From NCBI RefSeq assembly GCF_008831285.2, contig NC_045149.1, forward strand, positions 19,979,035-20,043,034: a stretch of DNA of 64,000 bases. Reading direction: 5' to 3'. The DNA is from Nymphaea colorata. Lineage: Eukaryota > Streptophyta > Magnoliopsida > Nymphaeales > Nymphaeaceae. Numbering within the stretch: position 1 is the first letter of the stretch; every line of letters starts with the position of its first letter. The translations under genes and the position numbers were made by a program. Under the pieces are notes generated by a model, which was given only the letters and a program-made list of their open reading frames with translations, was not told the origin of the DNA and searched no databases. Positions 25,001-38,890 of the stretch are shown in pieces.

Positions 25001-27655
25001 GAGAGGTGAGGTCTGGATTTGGGAAAGGGGAAACTTAGCTTCTTGTGCAATTAAGAGGCCTTTTCTTATAATCTCTTAACTGGAGACGATCTTTCTAGAC
25101 TAGCAGCTAATCGAGGAAATTAAAAAGAAGAAAATTGACAAAAGTTATATTCTTTTAAAAAAAAAAAAGTAGGCAAAATTAAAAGAAGGTGATATTCTTC
25201 TTTGGGTTCTTTCAGAGGCGATTATGCTTCTGTCTGACCCCATGTTGTTTTTCGTAGGAAAAAGGAAGCGGAAGGAAAGATATCAATTTGAGATTTTTGC
25301 TAGCATTATTAGATATTGGACAGAATATTTATTTAGCCTTGTGTGGAATTAGGAGTTCAAATAGACCTCAGTTGTATTTGACATAGCCAAAAAAGAAGGA
25401 AATTACCTTAAATCCATGACCCAACTTCTCTGACCCCCAGTTAGAATTGCGCATAAGAAACAAGCAATCGTTATATGAAGATCTACAAGCATTTTTTTTA
25501 CTATTCTTATCCTTGCATGATATACATTCAATGATATGCAAGTGCTACACATGCTTATCACCCAATGTTTAAATAGTAAAGCAGTTGTTTTTATCATTGT
25601 TGTTAAGATCAGTACTGCATATCTACTGGCTGATCAAACACACCGTATCGATCTGCAAGTTTCCCACATGATAATATATATGGGGCCCAATACCTTGTTG
25701 AAGACCAGCTGATGCCCGTATTGGCCAATACAACTCTATATTGACTTATGTATTAAAAAAAAGTAGAAGTTTTGAGTTACTTTTTAAGGCCGATGCATGC
25801 AATCACTGATACCCAGGATTCTGATACTAGACAGATACGAAGATTGACAACATTTGTTTTATTAATTCGAAGTATGGGCATTTATATAGTTATTAAGCAT
25901 TGAGTTTGTAAAATAATAAGAAATGACAAACTAGGATGCTCACAATATGTAACATTAATCACTTCGGAAAGATTAATTGAGTGCATAATCTATTTTAGCA
26001 GTTGTATGTTAAAGATAATAAAAACTTCAGGGCCTTATGATTAGTAAATAGTGTTCAGCGGCAGGAGCTCGGTTTCTTTGTCCATGATCTTGCCTACCTT
26101 CTTTTTGTGCATGAACTATAAATATACTGTAATTTCTTAATCTTTAATCTTGTGGCTGGGAATACTAAACTGTACCAGATGCGAAAACGTTTTTATTATG
26201 CATGGAGCGAATAGGATATGAAATAATATATTTAAAATGACTGTATTCATGATATGTCTCCATTAGAAGAGGATATGGTTATGATTCCGCTTATAAATTA
26301 AATACCTAGGCCTTTGAGCCATGTAATAAATTAAAGAAGCTTATATTTATTACTCCCCACATACAAAAAAACTATTCAATTTTCAATGGATATTAATTAA
26401 TATTTCTAAGCTGTAAGATAAGAATTTCATATCCAACTTGTACGTTGAGGCACATATAAGTGTCCAACATCAAATGATTGAAAAAGAGAATCTTCTCAAG
26501 ATTTGTGGCTTCTAAGCTCCATATATAAAGTTTTAATAGGGGTCCTGAAGGGACATGCAAATTAATATAGATTTTTAAGTAAAGTTAATTATATGATAAC
26601 CAAGAGCTGTTAACTTTTTTAGAAACATTTACAATTCTCGGTCTATGTGGTGCCTTTAAGGTGTAAGACAAAAGTGAAAATTTTATTATATTTGATCTTT
26701 GCACCGGGTAATACTCAAAAACGGCTGTGTCCGAATTGATGGCTATTTAAATTAATATCGCATACAGTCAACTTTTAAACTATGTATGTGATCCAAAATT
26801 TTATGTCCTTTCTTTAATATATATATATATATATATATATAATTTAAAATATGATTCACTACTTACAAACTGCAAGAATTCCAACGAGATATAAATAAGT
26901 GTGACTGATTAAAAAAACAAGATTAGTTCTGCTTGATCTATGTATAACACCTTTCTAGCTAGGTGGAATCAACACAATATTAGAGTTTCTATAAAAAATA
27001 TATATATAAAGAAAAATAAAAACTGTAATCTACAAGTGAAAATGATGATTAGGAATTCCGGACTTTGGATTCCCTGGAACAACAGCCATTTTGTTTGGCC
27101 AATGTGCTGTTAAAGAAATTGTCTGGGGACTGTATACTTTGTTGATAATTAATTGGGAAAAGATCAAATGGAATGTAAGAAGAGTCATGTGGGCCGGGCT
27201 TAATTAGACAGATAAGAAAAAAATCAATAAGTTGATTTGAATTTTGAATGAAAATAAAATTAAAAAATGTGGGTAACCCTTTATTTAAAGTTCTGATATT
27301 TCTTTGGTGCTCTATAGAGATGCCAATTTATATGTCTTGCCCAATGTAACCGCATACAGATCTTTATGTCTGATCAATAAATTAAACATGAACCCATAAA
27401 AAGAAGAATCAATTAAACTACCAATGTATAATAACCACGTCCTTTGCATTAAAAATTGCCTAAACCAGACTGTTTAAAATTTAAAAGACACAAGTTTGAA
27501 TTTTATATTCAATCCGTTTACGCATAAAGAAACTTGTAAAATAAAAAATAATACGAAGTACTTAATTTCCAAGAACGAAGGTAAACTTAGGAACCAATAA
27601 AAAAATTTATGGTCGTTGTTTATTTTCATTATTTACTTTGTTTTTTATATCTCTG
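22011..27655. other. gene-free AT-rich spacer
   Basis: About 5.6 kb without a recognisable gene on either strand. Contains (TA)n tracts near 24482-24513, 26817-26841 and 26997-27009, and otherwise ordinary AT-rich sequence. No inverted-repeat element with clear ends was found by eye. Confidence 0.5.
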
Positions 27656-28560
27656 ACATGATAATAAGAAGAACGAGTTGACTCCAATTTCAAAACTCTC
27701 TCTCTCTATCTCTCTTCTTGGGAAGAATCAAGAAGCGGAATCAAGAAACAAAATGAAGATGCTGCACCTTGGATTTTGAAATCATGCACAGGTGCGAGCC
27801 AACAGGAGAAATAATGGAGGAAAAAAGAAAAGGACAGAAAGAGAATTAGCCGTCTCAATCCTGCCCACCATCGAGAAAGATAAAAGGTGGGGAGAGGAGG
27901 AGGAAGCGGAGACAGAAAGGAAGGCGATCATTGTACTTCGTCTCTGCGTCCAAGTTTGGCATCAGATCAACTCACAGCTACGCTGCAACTCCACATCTGT
28001 ACAACCTGCCCCCAACCCATTATAGGAGAGAGAGAGAGAGAGGGAGATGCGGTCTTTGATGACGTGATGAGAGCGAGCGTTGGTGAATGGTCCAAGAAAT
28101 GAAAGAGACCACTTTCACAAGGCAACAGTCTCTTTCTAAAGAGAGAGAGAGAGATCTGGAGAGAGAGAGGAGTTCTCTCTCTGTTAGCGTGTAAAGGGCC
28201 AAAGGCCTAAAATTCCGTGACGATCACAGAATTTGGCCCAAGATCATCCCTTCATCTCTCTCTCTCTTGCTTCTCTCTCTATCTCTAGAGGAATTGAGTT
28301 GCAGGGAGCGGCGTCCAGGGGACGGGGTCATTTGGGGAAGGACAGCATGCCCAGGTTTTCCGGGCGGGTTGACCAATTCCCGATGAAAACGATTGCTGGC
28401 TGGTGGCCGACAAAGTCTAGGCTGGACCCTCCCTCCACACGTGACCCACACTCAACCAAGGCACCTAGCTGCACGGTGGGGTCTCATTCGCCCACCATCC
28501 TCTCGCCGCCGGCCGCCGGCCACCGACTGCTGCTTCCACCACCACCATCCTCAGAAATAG
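27656..28560. other. GA/CT-rich and locally GC-rich island, unassigned
   Basis: Starts with CT repeats (27698-27717), then an A/G-rich stretch, three GA/CT blocks (28026-28042, 28138-28154, 28256-28287) and a GC-rich part to 28560 that contains GCCGCCGGCCGCCGG and one CACGTG at about 28439. Composition resembles promoter-plus-leader DNA of the genuine genes here, but open frames on both strands (up to 110 codons) lack conserved domains. It could be the promoter of a non-coding transcript or a decayed gene. Confidence 0.3.
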
Positions 28561-29083
28561 GTTAAAACTGAGGCACCAATGATCGTTTGTCTCATAATTA
28601 AGATGCCAAATTAATGGTGTTTGAAACTTTGAACTCATCACGACCCACCCACCAACCAGGGCCTTCCCACTCTTGTTCATACATGATATATATATATATA
28701 TATACACATAATACTTTATTATGTAAAGTACTGTGTGAAATATTTTACATAAGAAATCTGGGACAAGTTTTTTTGGAAAACATGTCAGCTCCTGTTGAGC
28801 TCATTAATTACTTAGTGTTCTCAAGCCCGGCTGCTTGTAAATGCATTGTCGGTCTGTTCTCACAAAAATTTTCAGCCTTACTGAACATGACCTAGGAAGA
28901 TCTATTTGATGTGTTAGAGTTCCTTCACAGGTCCTATTCATGAACAATCCTTTGTCATTGTCGTCTCACATCATGCCTTGCCATAATTCAACACCAACAT
29001 TATCACTGCCACCACTGTTACCATCATAGCCTTAATTGGCCGCTCAATTCCTTATCAGTTCATGTGTGATAAGCAGGAGCGGA

Positions 29084-29275
29084 GCTTTATGGGAGCCAAA
29101 CAGTCTTACAACTACTAAGTAAAAAATTTTTTTAAAAAAAAAAAAATTAACAGGGGCCAACCACTAACTTTTTAAAGTTTTACACAAGCCAAATTTTAAA
29201 ATTTTAATATATAAAATTTAGATTTTCAAAAGTTGAGGGGCGGCATGGCTCCCATCGGCGAACCCCCTTCCTTCT
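29084..29275. mobile_element. degraded hAT-like non-autonomous element
   Basis: Starts CAGGAGCGGAGC and ends with GGCATGGCTCCCATCGGCG. The interior has A/T runs and the block ACAGGGGCCAA. The layout (CAGGRGCGGAGCC-type end, CAGGGGCCAA, poly-A/T centre, GGGGCGGCATGG) matches 60815-60990 and the cleaner copy at 42874-43065. Divergence is too great to call target-site duplications. Confidence 0.45.
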
Positions 29276-30416
29276 GGCCCAACTGATAACACACATGTCG
29301 GGACCTCGGGGGCAATTAATTAAAACTTTGCAATTTGGTAATTGAATCTCGAGAACTTAAGGTTCACAATCATTCAATATCCCCTAATGATTCTACACTT
29401 TTAGCACATATTTACATGCATTTGAACCGTTTAATAAAAAATGTCTGCTTTTGATCACTTAGCTATTCTCTCTTTTCTTACAAAATTCAGTTTGTTCACA
29501 TTTAATCTTGTAAGGAAGTGTGTAAGGAAGTGTGTAGGGCGGCAAGGGGCATAGTGTAGTTGGTCAAACTGATATCACATAAATAGCGTGTCATCCGTTC
29601 TGTTTTCATGGGCAGTACTATGCTCCTGTTCCATATTAGGTGGAGCGTTCGCCTCATAGACGCCGATGCTGTTCTAGAGAACCCTAAGAAAGCAAGAGAA
29701 AGAGAGTGGGGGCAGGGTCTTTGGCTCTTTTCCGAATGGTGGGTTGTAATTTTCTCACTCACCCAGATAGTGTATACGGCTGGAATATTCCAGCTGATAT
29801 TTTCATAGTGGTTCAGGGCTGATTAGAGGCAAAAACGCTCTTTAATAATGCTCAGATTCGGCTTGCCAAGTAACATTACCAAAGCATGATTGTACATCAG
29901 CTTGGCTCATATGGACTTTGTTAATATACAATAAGCACATATATATTACATGTGCATATTGCCTGTTTCCTTGTCTTTACTGTCTATGACGTAGTACCTT
30001 TCCATAATGTACGTGAACATTATTATGCATGTCATATATGTTGTATGCATTTGAAATACTCAAAGATATTATGCCATGTAGATATCAAAATAAGATTATG
30101 TTATCAAATGTTAACAAAACCACTTCAAAGGATTTGCACCAAATAAATTAGGCTCACAAAAATATAATTCTTTTTAAGTGAGCTTGTTGTGGAAAACAAA
30201 CAAGTTCCTTTAATGGCTTTACGCAGTTCTTTTGGTGTGTCTGTGAACATGCTTTCACACTTAATGAATAAGCTTGAGGAAAAGGCTTGTTTAGGAGAAG
30301 AAAGAAAAAATTTAAACTTCAACGCCAACCCATGTAAAGAAAGAGTTGGTGAGGTATAATTTATGATTGAACACCAATGGGGGTCGTAGGTATGACCCTG
30401 AATTATATTTTAGGTC

Positions 30417-30442
30417 AGAGAGAGAGAGAGAGAGAGAGAGAG
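30417..30442. repeat. (GA)n microsatellite
   Basis: Uninterrupted GA tract of about 13 units in spacer DNA. Confidence 0.9.
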
Positions 30443-31028
30443 GAACGGCAGCCCACATTTACATAAAATAATCCAATTGCGACTATGTAAGATGAGAACA
30501 AAAGCCACTTCTTTTTCCTCCAAGTTGAAATGCTTTTTCTTCATTTTTGTTATTTAATCCCGTTCATCGTCAATTTGACATATAATGTAATTGGAGAATG
30601 CATGCACGTCGCCTTCAATTGACCTCAGTGGGAAAGGCCAAGGCCATGAGAACATAACCGCACCAAACTGACCCTTTCTACGGCTCTAGAAGGGACCAAG
30701 TTGGTCAGGATGACTTGACCCTGGCTTGACCTAGGTGTGAACGTTCATGTTATCATCTTGTTGGAGCTTTAATTGCCTCATTCAGCAACCCAAAGGCAAC
30801 AAAAACACAAGAGGAACAAAAAATATTCGAAAAGTTTCCGAAGTTTAAACCTCAATATTGCAATGTGAAAAGATCAAATACATAGCTGCATGTGTTCCAA
30901 TTGAGATTGATCACTCCTTATTAAATCCCAACAACATAAACGGCAAGTTTTGTTTTGTAAAATTTGCCAAGGAAAATAGAGACTCTTATAACTCGACTAC
31001 CAATTAGTTGGGTAACTAATATTACTGG

Positions 31029-31135
31029 TGGTGGATTTGAGTTCGCATGTTATGATATTGGTAAGAAACATATATCCATTCGTAATGGATTTGAATCTGC
31101 ACGTAAAGATGTTGGTGAGAAACATGCCCTCATTG
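31029..31135. repeat. 53-bp imperfect tandem repeat
   Basis: Two units, starting near 31029 (GGTGGATTTGAGTTCGCATG) and 31082 (GTAATGGATTTGAATCTGCA). Both continue GAT(A/G)TTGGT(A/G)AGAAACAT. The repeat lies in an open frame (ATA or another non-ATG start, about 30964-31284) where it gives GFE[F/S]A..D[I/V]G[K/E]KH twice. I do not recognise a protein family. The DNA-level repeat is the safer call. Confidence 0.6.
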
Positions 31136-31279
31136 GTAGCCCCGAGTGGTGTTCTCCAGCAAGCAAGTGGCTAATAAATAACCAGACATTGGTTCAAGCG
31201 CTAGGGGCGTTCACATCTTCCATGAAATTGGCTTGTTTGGCAAAGGAAATAGTGTATAACTATTTCATCATGCATGTCT

Positions 31280-31660
31280 CCTAAAAATTAAGATAGATTT
31301 ATGGAACACTTTAAATCTGTTCCAAATTTTTTAGCATATTCATGAAACAGTTATAAGTTGTTCTTGTTACCAAACTAGTGAAATGAAGCAGTGTGGTCTC
31401 TAACATAGGCACATCCGGGGAAGAAGATGAAAAAAGTGGGGATATACCAAACAGCATGAAGCATTTCTCTTCTTTCACCTGTCATCATCATCAGGATCCA
31501 AGTCTGTTGTGAGTGTCTTATAAATCTGCCACAAATCATTAAGATAGGGTTCATGGAACACGTGTTTAGTATTCCATGAATCTACCCAATATTTGAAGTA
31601 GATTCATAGGACACTCGTTGAATTTTGTCACTGCTACCAAACAACCCCTTACGATTATTC
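31280..31660. repeat. 'ATTCATrrAACACT' repeat family, fragments 2
   Basis: Contains GATTTATGGAACACTTT, CATATTCATGAAACAG, GTTCATGGAACACG, TTCCATGAATCTACC and GATTCATAGGACACTCG. A segment ends CTGCTACCAAACAACCCC and another ends TTGTTACCAAACTAG, typical of the 'CCAAACA' termini of plant MITEs. Boundaries are approximate. Confidence 0.55.
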
Positions 31661-32522
31661 TCTCATACTCCGGAATAGTATCTGTTACCTTTTGCTATTT
31701 AAAAGAATAACATCCATGAGAATTGAATTGATGGCGGACTTTCACTGGTCTACCAGCCCTAACCCCTCAAGGCAAAGAAGAAGGGGATTTCGACAATCAC
31801 TGGACTTCCCATGATCGATACTAGTACTACTCAAAAACACACTTATTCATTCATCACTAATTGAAATGGTTTCAGTTTTTGTATCTAATTCCATGGAACT
31901 GAGATTGGGATGCCAACTATGTAAGATGGAGAGTGTTGGGACAACTTAGATGTCTTAAGGCATTTGTTTGAGGCAGCAGAAAGGCCAAAGCATGAACCGG
32001 TGACGACAGAGCAAAGAGACAATGTGGCTCCCACCCGCCGCACCTCTCTATCTCTTTCTCTCAACCCCTTAACCTGAAGGCTGACCCGCAGGTGAAGATG
32101 CCCTTAACCACAGTTAACTGCGCTCCCTCTCATTGGATGGGTTAATGATTAAAAATTCCTCCTCACTCAAAGTCCTTGTTCCGGCTCTCATGTCTTCCTT
32201 CTTTTCCTTCCCCTCTCACGCACAGACGCGCACAGTGTTCTCCACCATCTCTCAACAGTGGTAGAGTCCGAATCCCCGTGCTCTCCATCTCTCTTCTTCT
32301 CTCCCACCATTTTTTTATATTTCTTCACACCCACATAGGAGAAAAACAAACACGCACAGAGAGAAAATTCAAAAGAAAGCAGAAACTCCCCTTCTTTCTC
32401 TTATTATATTTCTTAGTTTTTATTATCTCTGTGTGTTTTTTTGTTTTAGTTTTTCCAAGGAAGCCGCAAAATCAGAGAAAAACAAATAATATTGTTGCTC
32501 TCCTTGGATGTAAAAGAGATCC

Positions 32523-33395
32523 ATGGCGGGGCTCGATCTCGGCACCGCGCGCTTCGTCCACCATCCGCAGCTGCACCACCGTCCGGACCTCCAGCTGCAG
32601 CAGCACCACCACCCCGCCGACTCCGATGAGGACGGCGCCAGCCAGGCCGCACGGTTCGCGGGGAACGAGGAGGACCAGATGGGTGCTTCGGGCGTTGGTG
32701 GGGGAGGAGGGCTCGAGTTGGTGGCCTTGTCCGGGGCCGGAGACGTTAACGGCCGACGGCCGAGGGGAAGACCGCCGGGTTCGAAGAACAAGCCCAAGCC
32801 GCCAGTGATTATTACAAGGGAGAGCGCCAACACCCTGAGAGCGCACATTCTGGAGGTCGCCAGCGGCAACGACATCTACGACTGCATCACCAACTACGCC
32901 CGCAGGCGGCAGCGAGGCGTCTGCGTCCTCAGCGGTAGCGGCACAGTCACCAACGTCACCCTCCGGCAGCCCGCCGCCGCCGGAGCCATCGTCACGCTCC
33001 ATGGACGCTTCGAGATCCTCTCCCTCTCCGGGTCGTTCCTCCCTCCCCCCGCGCCCCCCGGCGCCACCAGCCTCACCGTGTTTCTCGCAGGCGTTCAGGG
33101 TCAGGTTGTCGGTGGCAGCGTCGTCGGCCCGCTCATCGCCGCCGGGCCCGTCATGGTCATCGCCGCGTCTTTCACCAACGTCGCCTACGAGAGGTTGCCA
33201 CTGGAGGAGGAGGAGCAGCCGGTGCAGATGCCACCGGCCGTTAGCCAGCCGCTTGGAATACCAGGCGCCGGAGGCCCGTTCCCGGACCCATCGTCAGGCT
33301 TCCCTTTCTTTAATTTGCCGCTCAATATGGGGAATTGCCAGTTGCCGGTCGACTCACACGGTTGGGCCGGCAATTCCAGCCGGCCACCCTTCTGA
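32523..33395 (+). CDS. AHL: clade-A (type I) AT-hook motif nuclear-localized protein
   Basis: Intronless, 290 aa. AHL proteins bind AT-rich DNA in the minor groove through the AT-hook, oligomerise through the PPC/DUF296 domain, and act at matrix attachment regions to modulate growth, flowering and hypocotyl elongation. Visible here are a His/Gln-rich N-terminus, a type-I AT-hook [17 protein letters not shown] (residues 78-94, core RGRP at 81-84), and a PPC domain at about 97-225. The PPC domain contains the diagnostic GRFEIL hexamer (161-166), the VTLRQP block and the [16 protein letters not shown] strand region. An acidic EEEE patch follows at residues 228-231, and a Pro/Gly-rich tail. Length, intron-free structure and hook type place it in clade A (Arabidopsis AHL15-29 group). 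ATG 32523 is the first methionine before the conserved start MAGLD. The gene is strongly GC-rich, which produces long spurious frames on the other strand and in the +1 frame. Confidence 0.95.
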   Translation: MAGLDLGTARFVHHPQLHHRPDLQLQQHHHPADSDEDGASQAARFAGNEEDQMGASGVGGGGGLELVALSGAGDVNGRRPRGRPPGSKNKPKPPVIITRESANTLRAHILEVASGNDIYDCITNYARRRQRGVCVLSGSGTVTNVTLRQPAAAGAIVTLHGRFEILSLSGSFLPPPAPPGATSLTVFLAGVQGQVVGGSVVGPLIAAGPVMVIAASFTNVAYERLPLEEEEQPVQMPPAVSQPLGIPGAGGPFPDPSSGFPFFNLPLNMGNCQLPVDSHGWAGNSSRPPF

Positions 33396-33692
33396 AGAAG
33401 GCGGTGGCAGAAAGGAGGAAGGATGAAGCCTTCTTCTTCTTCTTTTTCAACTTTTTGTGTGTGTTGTTGGGGAATTTGGAATGTGGGGTGTGAATCGAGT
33501 TTGGAAGAGAAAGCAAAGGAAGGAGACTCAGAGAGAAGGAGGTTCGAGTGGTGTGATTTGACATGTAGCAGAAGATGCGAGATGGAAAGATAAGAGCTTC
33601 TATCACTTCTGGACGGGAATCATGTGCTGCTTATGGGATCATCAAAGGTTAGCATGCAGATTCACGGATTTTGTTGTACAATAATTTTCATT

Positions 33693-33728
<36 letters not shown>

Positions 33729-34960
33729 TTAACTGGCTGGTGGTTGCTTTCCTTTTCCTTCTTCCTTTTATGTATCAAACACTTGTGTTTCATAAGTAGC
33801 AGATTTGAGCGTAGCATCTGTTTCTGGATCACCATCTTTCTTGTTACATGAGCATTCATCATTTGATTCTTGGAACTTGTTCTGCAATTATGGCCATCAC
33901 TACCCACATACAATAAGTCTATGTTGTGAGTGTGCTGTTGTTTCCTTTCTTTTATTGGCCCCAGAAAACTAGGTATATCAATGATTTCACTGTAGAGCAA
34001 CCATATATGAAAGAACAAACGGCAACCATACTGGGTCTCCATGTGGATGAAGAATGGTCTCCAAACTAAATAGTTAATCTCTATTACTTGTTCCATTAGA
34101 AGTCCAGATCGAGGTCTTAGGGATGCTGTTTAATAGTTGGATGACAGTCTTATTGAAGTTTGTGTAGTTCAGTGCAAGGTTCTGCGGTGGTGATTGTGTG
34201 TATTATATATTGTTTCTTGCCATTATGATTATGCTTTCTCTCTTTGTTTATTGATTAAAAAAGGGTTAGGCACTTTTAGTACTGTTCTTTGGCTTTAACC
34301 AGTGGACTTTTATTCTCCATAAGCCTTTTAATTTGCTTCGGTTCCTCAACGTGATTATATTATGTAGAGCTTTTCTGATCCCTAATAAGTACTGCAGGCT
34401 TTGGTAGAGCGGCCGTTTTCTCCATACATGCCTGTCGCTCTAATCAAGTTAGCAATTTCTTGGAAAGAAACATTTGAATCAGTTGCAGGATTGCTTCGGA
34501 ACACTAAACAAATGAAAAAATAATACAATTCATGTACATATTTCTTGGTTAGTTAACATCCATATCTTCCCTAGGCTCAAGGTTCAATTCCACCTGAAAA
34601 AAGTGCGACCAAAGGGATAACCTACATGGTTTTTCACTCATCCCCACTCTTCTACCGACTTCCTTTTTTTATTAAGTAATGAGATATAAATCACCAAGGT
34701 TCGACAAAGATGGGCAGAGTGGATCACTTGCATGCATTCAGGACATGAGATTCTCCATATTGATAAAGAATATATTGTTTTGTAGTTAAGACTTGCAGAA
34801 GAGCCTTGTGGCTCGGAATTAATGCTAATATCTGCTCTATGTATCCCAAACTACCATGTTCCTGAGTCAAGAACGTCTGGAAAAGGCATGCATGCATGAT
34901 TATAGTTACCAATTTCACTACATGTAAAGAAAAATGAATAAATATAATCTTTATAAGTTG

Positions 34961-35005
<45 letters not shown>

Positions 35006-37070
35006 AATAGTTCAGATTATCCTTGAGAAAATTAGAGATGATTCATTCATCCTCCTGAGAAATTAATCGGCGATTCATTCATCTTGGTGGGATCGAAAGA
35101 TTTTTCTTTTGGGGGTGGGAAGGAAACTGTACTGGAATTAGTGGACCATAGTTTATGTTTCAGTATCATGACATACGGAGTTTTTTTGTTGATATTATTT
35201 TTTTCTATTATAGAGCGTCTGCTTAACATTCTCTAATTTCTATTCTTTATTATTTTATCCTTGATTTCTTCGTTTTTGTCAGTGTGATTCTCAATCCTCT
35301 TTGCTCTGCCCGAAGAGGATATCTGTGTCTATAATTGCGGTAGTGATGGAGACTTTTAAGTTTATGTCGAAACTTGGAGCTTTAATAAGAAGTTTCTAGT
35401 TAAAGAAAGCAAAACTTAAAGAGCAATACTACGTGCATGCTTCAGAACAAGTTTAATTAACACTACTAATTTGAATCATTTGATCCTTTCGGCTCCTCTA
35501 CATGTTAACTGTTGACCATTTCTGAACTAATCTCTGATGAGATCAGGTGAAGCTAGAACACGCAACGTATATGATGATATGATCCTTGCACTCTATATAA
35601 CATGTATACATGAATGTATGTGTATAGGTATGTATGCATGTATGTATGTCAGACTTTCATTATTACATGTTAAACGCTTAAATGACTTGGAAATTACAAT
35701 ATATGTCAGAATCATCATCCATTCTCGAACTTTTAACATGAGAGGTTATGTGGTTTTTTATTATAGCAGAATGTATTAATGTTAGAAGTGTGGGAGTCTA
35801 CTAACTTATGAATAGTTTTATATATGGAAGAACTTGAAAAGGATATGCGTATGTATGGTCGTATTGGATCAGCTGACCCCGTTCGCTCATGTTAAGGCAT
35901 CTTAAACACTAGCTTCTGCGGTAGTTCATATTCACTGCTATGGATCACATCGGCTGTTGCCTGAGGTTATATATCTCAACTCTTGGAAGTCACACCCCCT
36001 TTGATAAGAAAAAATAAATATTTCATCAGTTATTAATTACAAAAAATTAATATTAATGGAATTTTCCACGACACGATCTCAGAAATGTAATCGCAGTAAT
36101 CTCAATGGCATCACTATTACGATCTTTTTTTTTTCAAATATATAGGTCTGGCGATTGCTTGAAGGTACAGTATATCTTGAACAATACGAAGTTAAAATTT
36201 TTAAAGAAAAGCTGCTTATGTTGGTAATTTCCACATGGTTCTACGTGTTACTGGTTTGAAGAATTTTATAATTATTGGTTAATGTGAACGCTTGTTTCTC
36301 TATGCGAGAAAAAAGTACCGTTTCAAATCTCCATCATCGTGATCAACTTCTTTGAAACAGTATCGTTCAAAAGCAAAAGTTTGCTTTAAGATACTTTTCT
36401 CTAGTCTCGTGCATGTATGTATAATGATTCCACGAAACATTAGTCAATTATCTTTTCTGTTTTTGGTATGTTGGTAAGTTACGTACAACATTTTTCCTCA
36501 AGATATGTATATTAATAATAGTTGTTTGGGGATCTCTGTTTTAGAGGAAAAGGATGGTATATATTGTTCTAACTGCATAAGATGCTAATTTTCTTATAAT
36601 TTTATCTCTGTGTAGAATATTAAGTTATGAGTTAAGGTAATTTATTTTTTTAGTTATGCACATGAAGGTTTATCGAGGACAAAAATTTCTGATCATAAAA
36701 ACAAAACATGCATTGTTAGCGATTACCTCTATGGTATAGGCGACACAAAACTAAAACCAGAATTTCTAAGCTGAAAAAATACAAGTTAAACAGAAGCAAC
36801 AAATCCTTCAAGCGCTAAGCTGAGCCAAAGATCTTTCAGATTTCCAGTATGGAGGATCTCTCTAAGAGCATTCAGCGTTTAGGCCTAGATAATTTAGTTG
36901 TGACGGAAGATAATTTAGATAACAATGTCTATGTATTATAACCACAATCATCCTACTTTTGAAATGTAATATCTTTTAATTCATTGTAAGAAAGAGAATA
37001 ACCATCCTGTATATGTGATTACAATCACAATTATCTTATTTTCAAATTAATTTTCACATCTCAAGAAGCC
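33396..37070. other. 3' flank of AHL gene and gene-free spacer
   Basis: The first 300-400 bases are probable 3' UTR. A (CT)n tract lies at 33705-33729 and a (GA)n tract at about 34963-35000. A tRNA B-box-like string GGTTCAATTCC occurs near 34583 without a matching upstream box. No recognisable gene between the two AHL/HIPP coding regions. Confidence 0.5.
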
Positions 37071-37076
37071 ATAGGA

Positions 37077-38760
<1,684 letters not shown>

Positions 38761-38785
38761 TCCAATCAAATTAAAACAAACCAAG

Positions 38786-38786
<1 letters not shown>

Positions 38787-38880
<94 letters not shown>
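38787..38880. repeat. compound (ACAT)n-(AT)n-(AG)n microsatellite in the HIPP 3' UTR
   Basis: ACAT units at about 38787-38809, AT at 38810-38860 and AG at 38861-38880. It starts about 10 bases after the HIPP stop codon in transcription order (minus strand), so the mRNA probably contains it unless polyadenylation is immediate. Confidence 0.92.
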
Positions 38881-38890
38881 TTGTATGGCG

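Larger units (their letters stand above)
28561..32160. other. gene-free spacer with repeat fragments
   Basis: Contains a (TA)n tract (about 28686-28704), a hAT-like remnant at 29084-29275, a (GA)n tract (30417-30442), an internally repeated segment at 31029-31135 and repeat fragments at 31280-31660. No recognisable gene. The rightmost few hundred bases are the promoter and leader of the AHL gene. Confidence 0.5.

Noticed and set aside
27725-27775. Partial likeness to miR172 (GATGCTGCAC after an AGAATC)
   Set aside because: Only 10 contiguous bases match and no complementary arm is seen nearby.
29535-29620. tRNA-like start GGGGCATAGTGTAGTTGG with an A-box-like sequence
   Set aside because: No matching B box (GGTTCNANTCC) at the right distance and no cloverleaf. 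At most a trace of a tRNA-derived SINE.
32176-33426. 210-codon frame covering the leader and start of the AHL gene, and several frames on the opposite strand
   Set aside because: Composition artefacts of the GC-rich AHL gene; none has domain content.
34575-34600. B-box-like GGTTCAATTCC
   Set aside because: No A box 30-60 bp upstream and no foldable tRNA. A chance match is likely.
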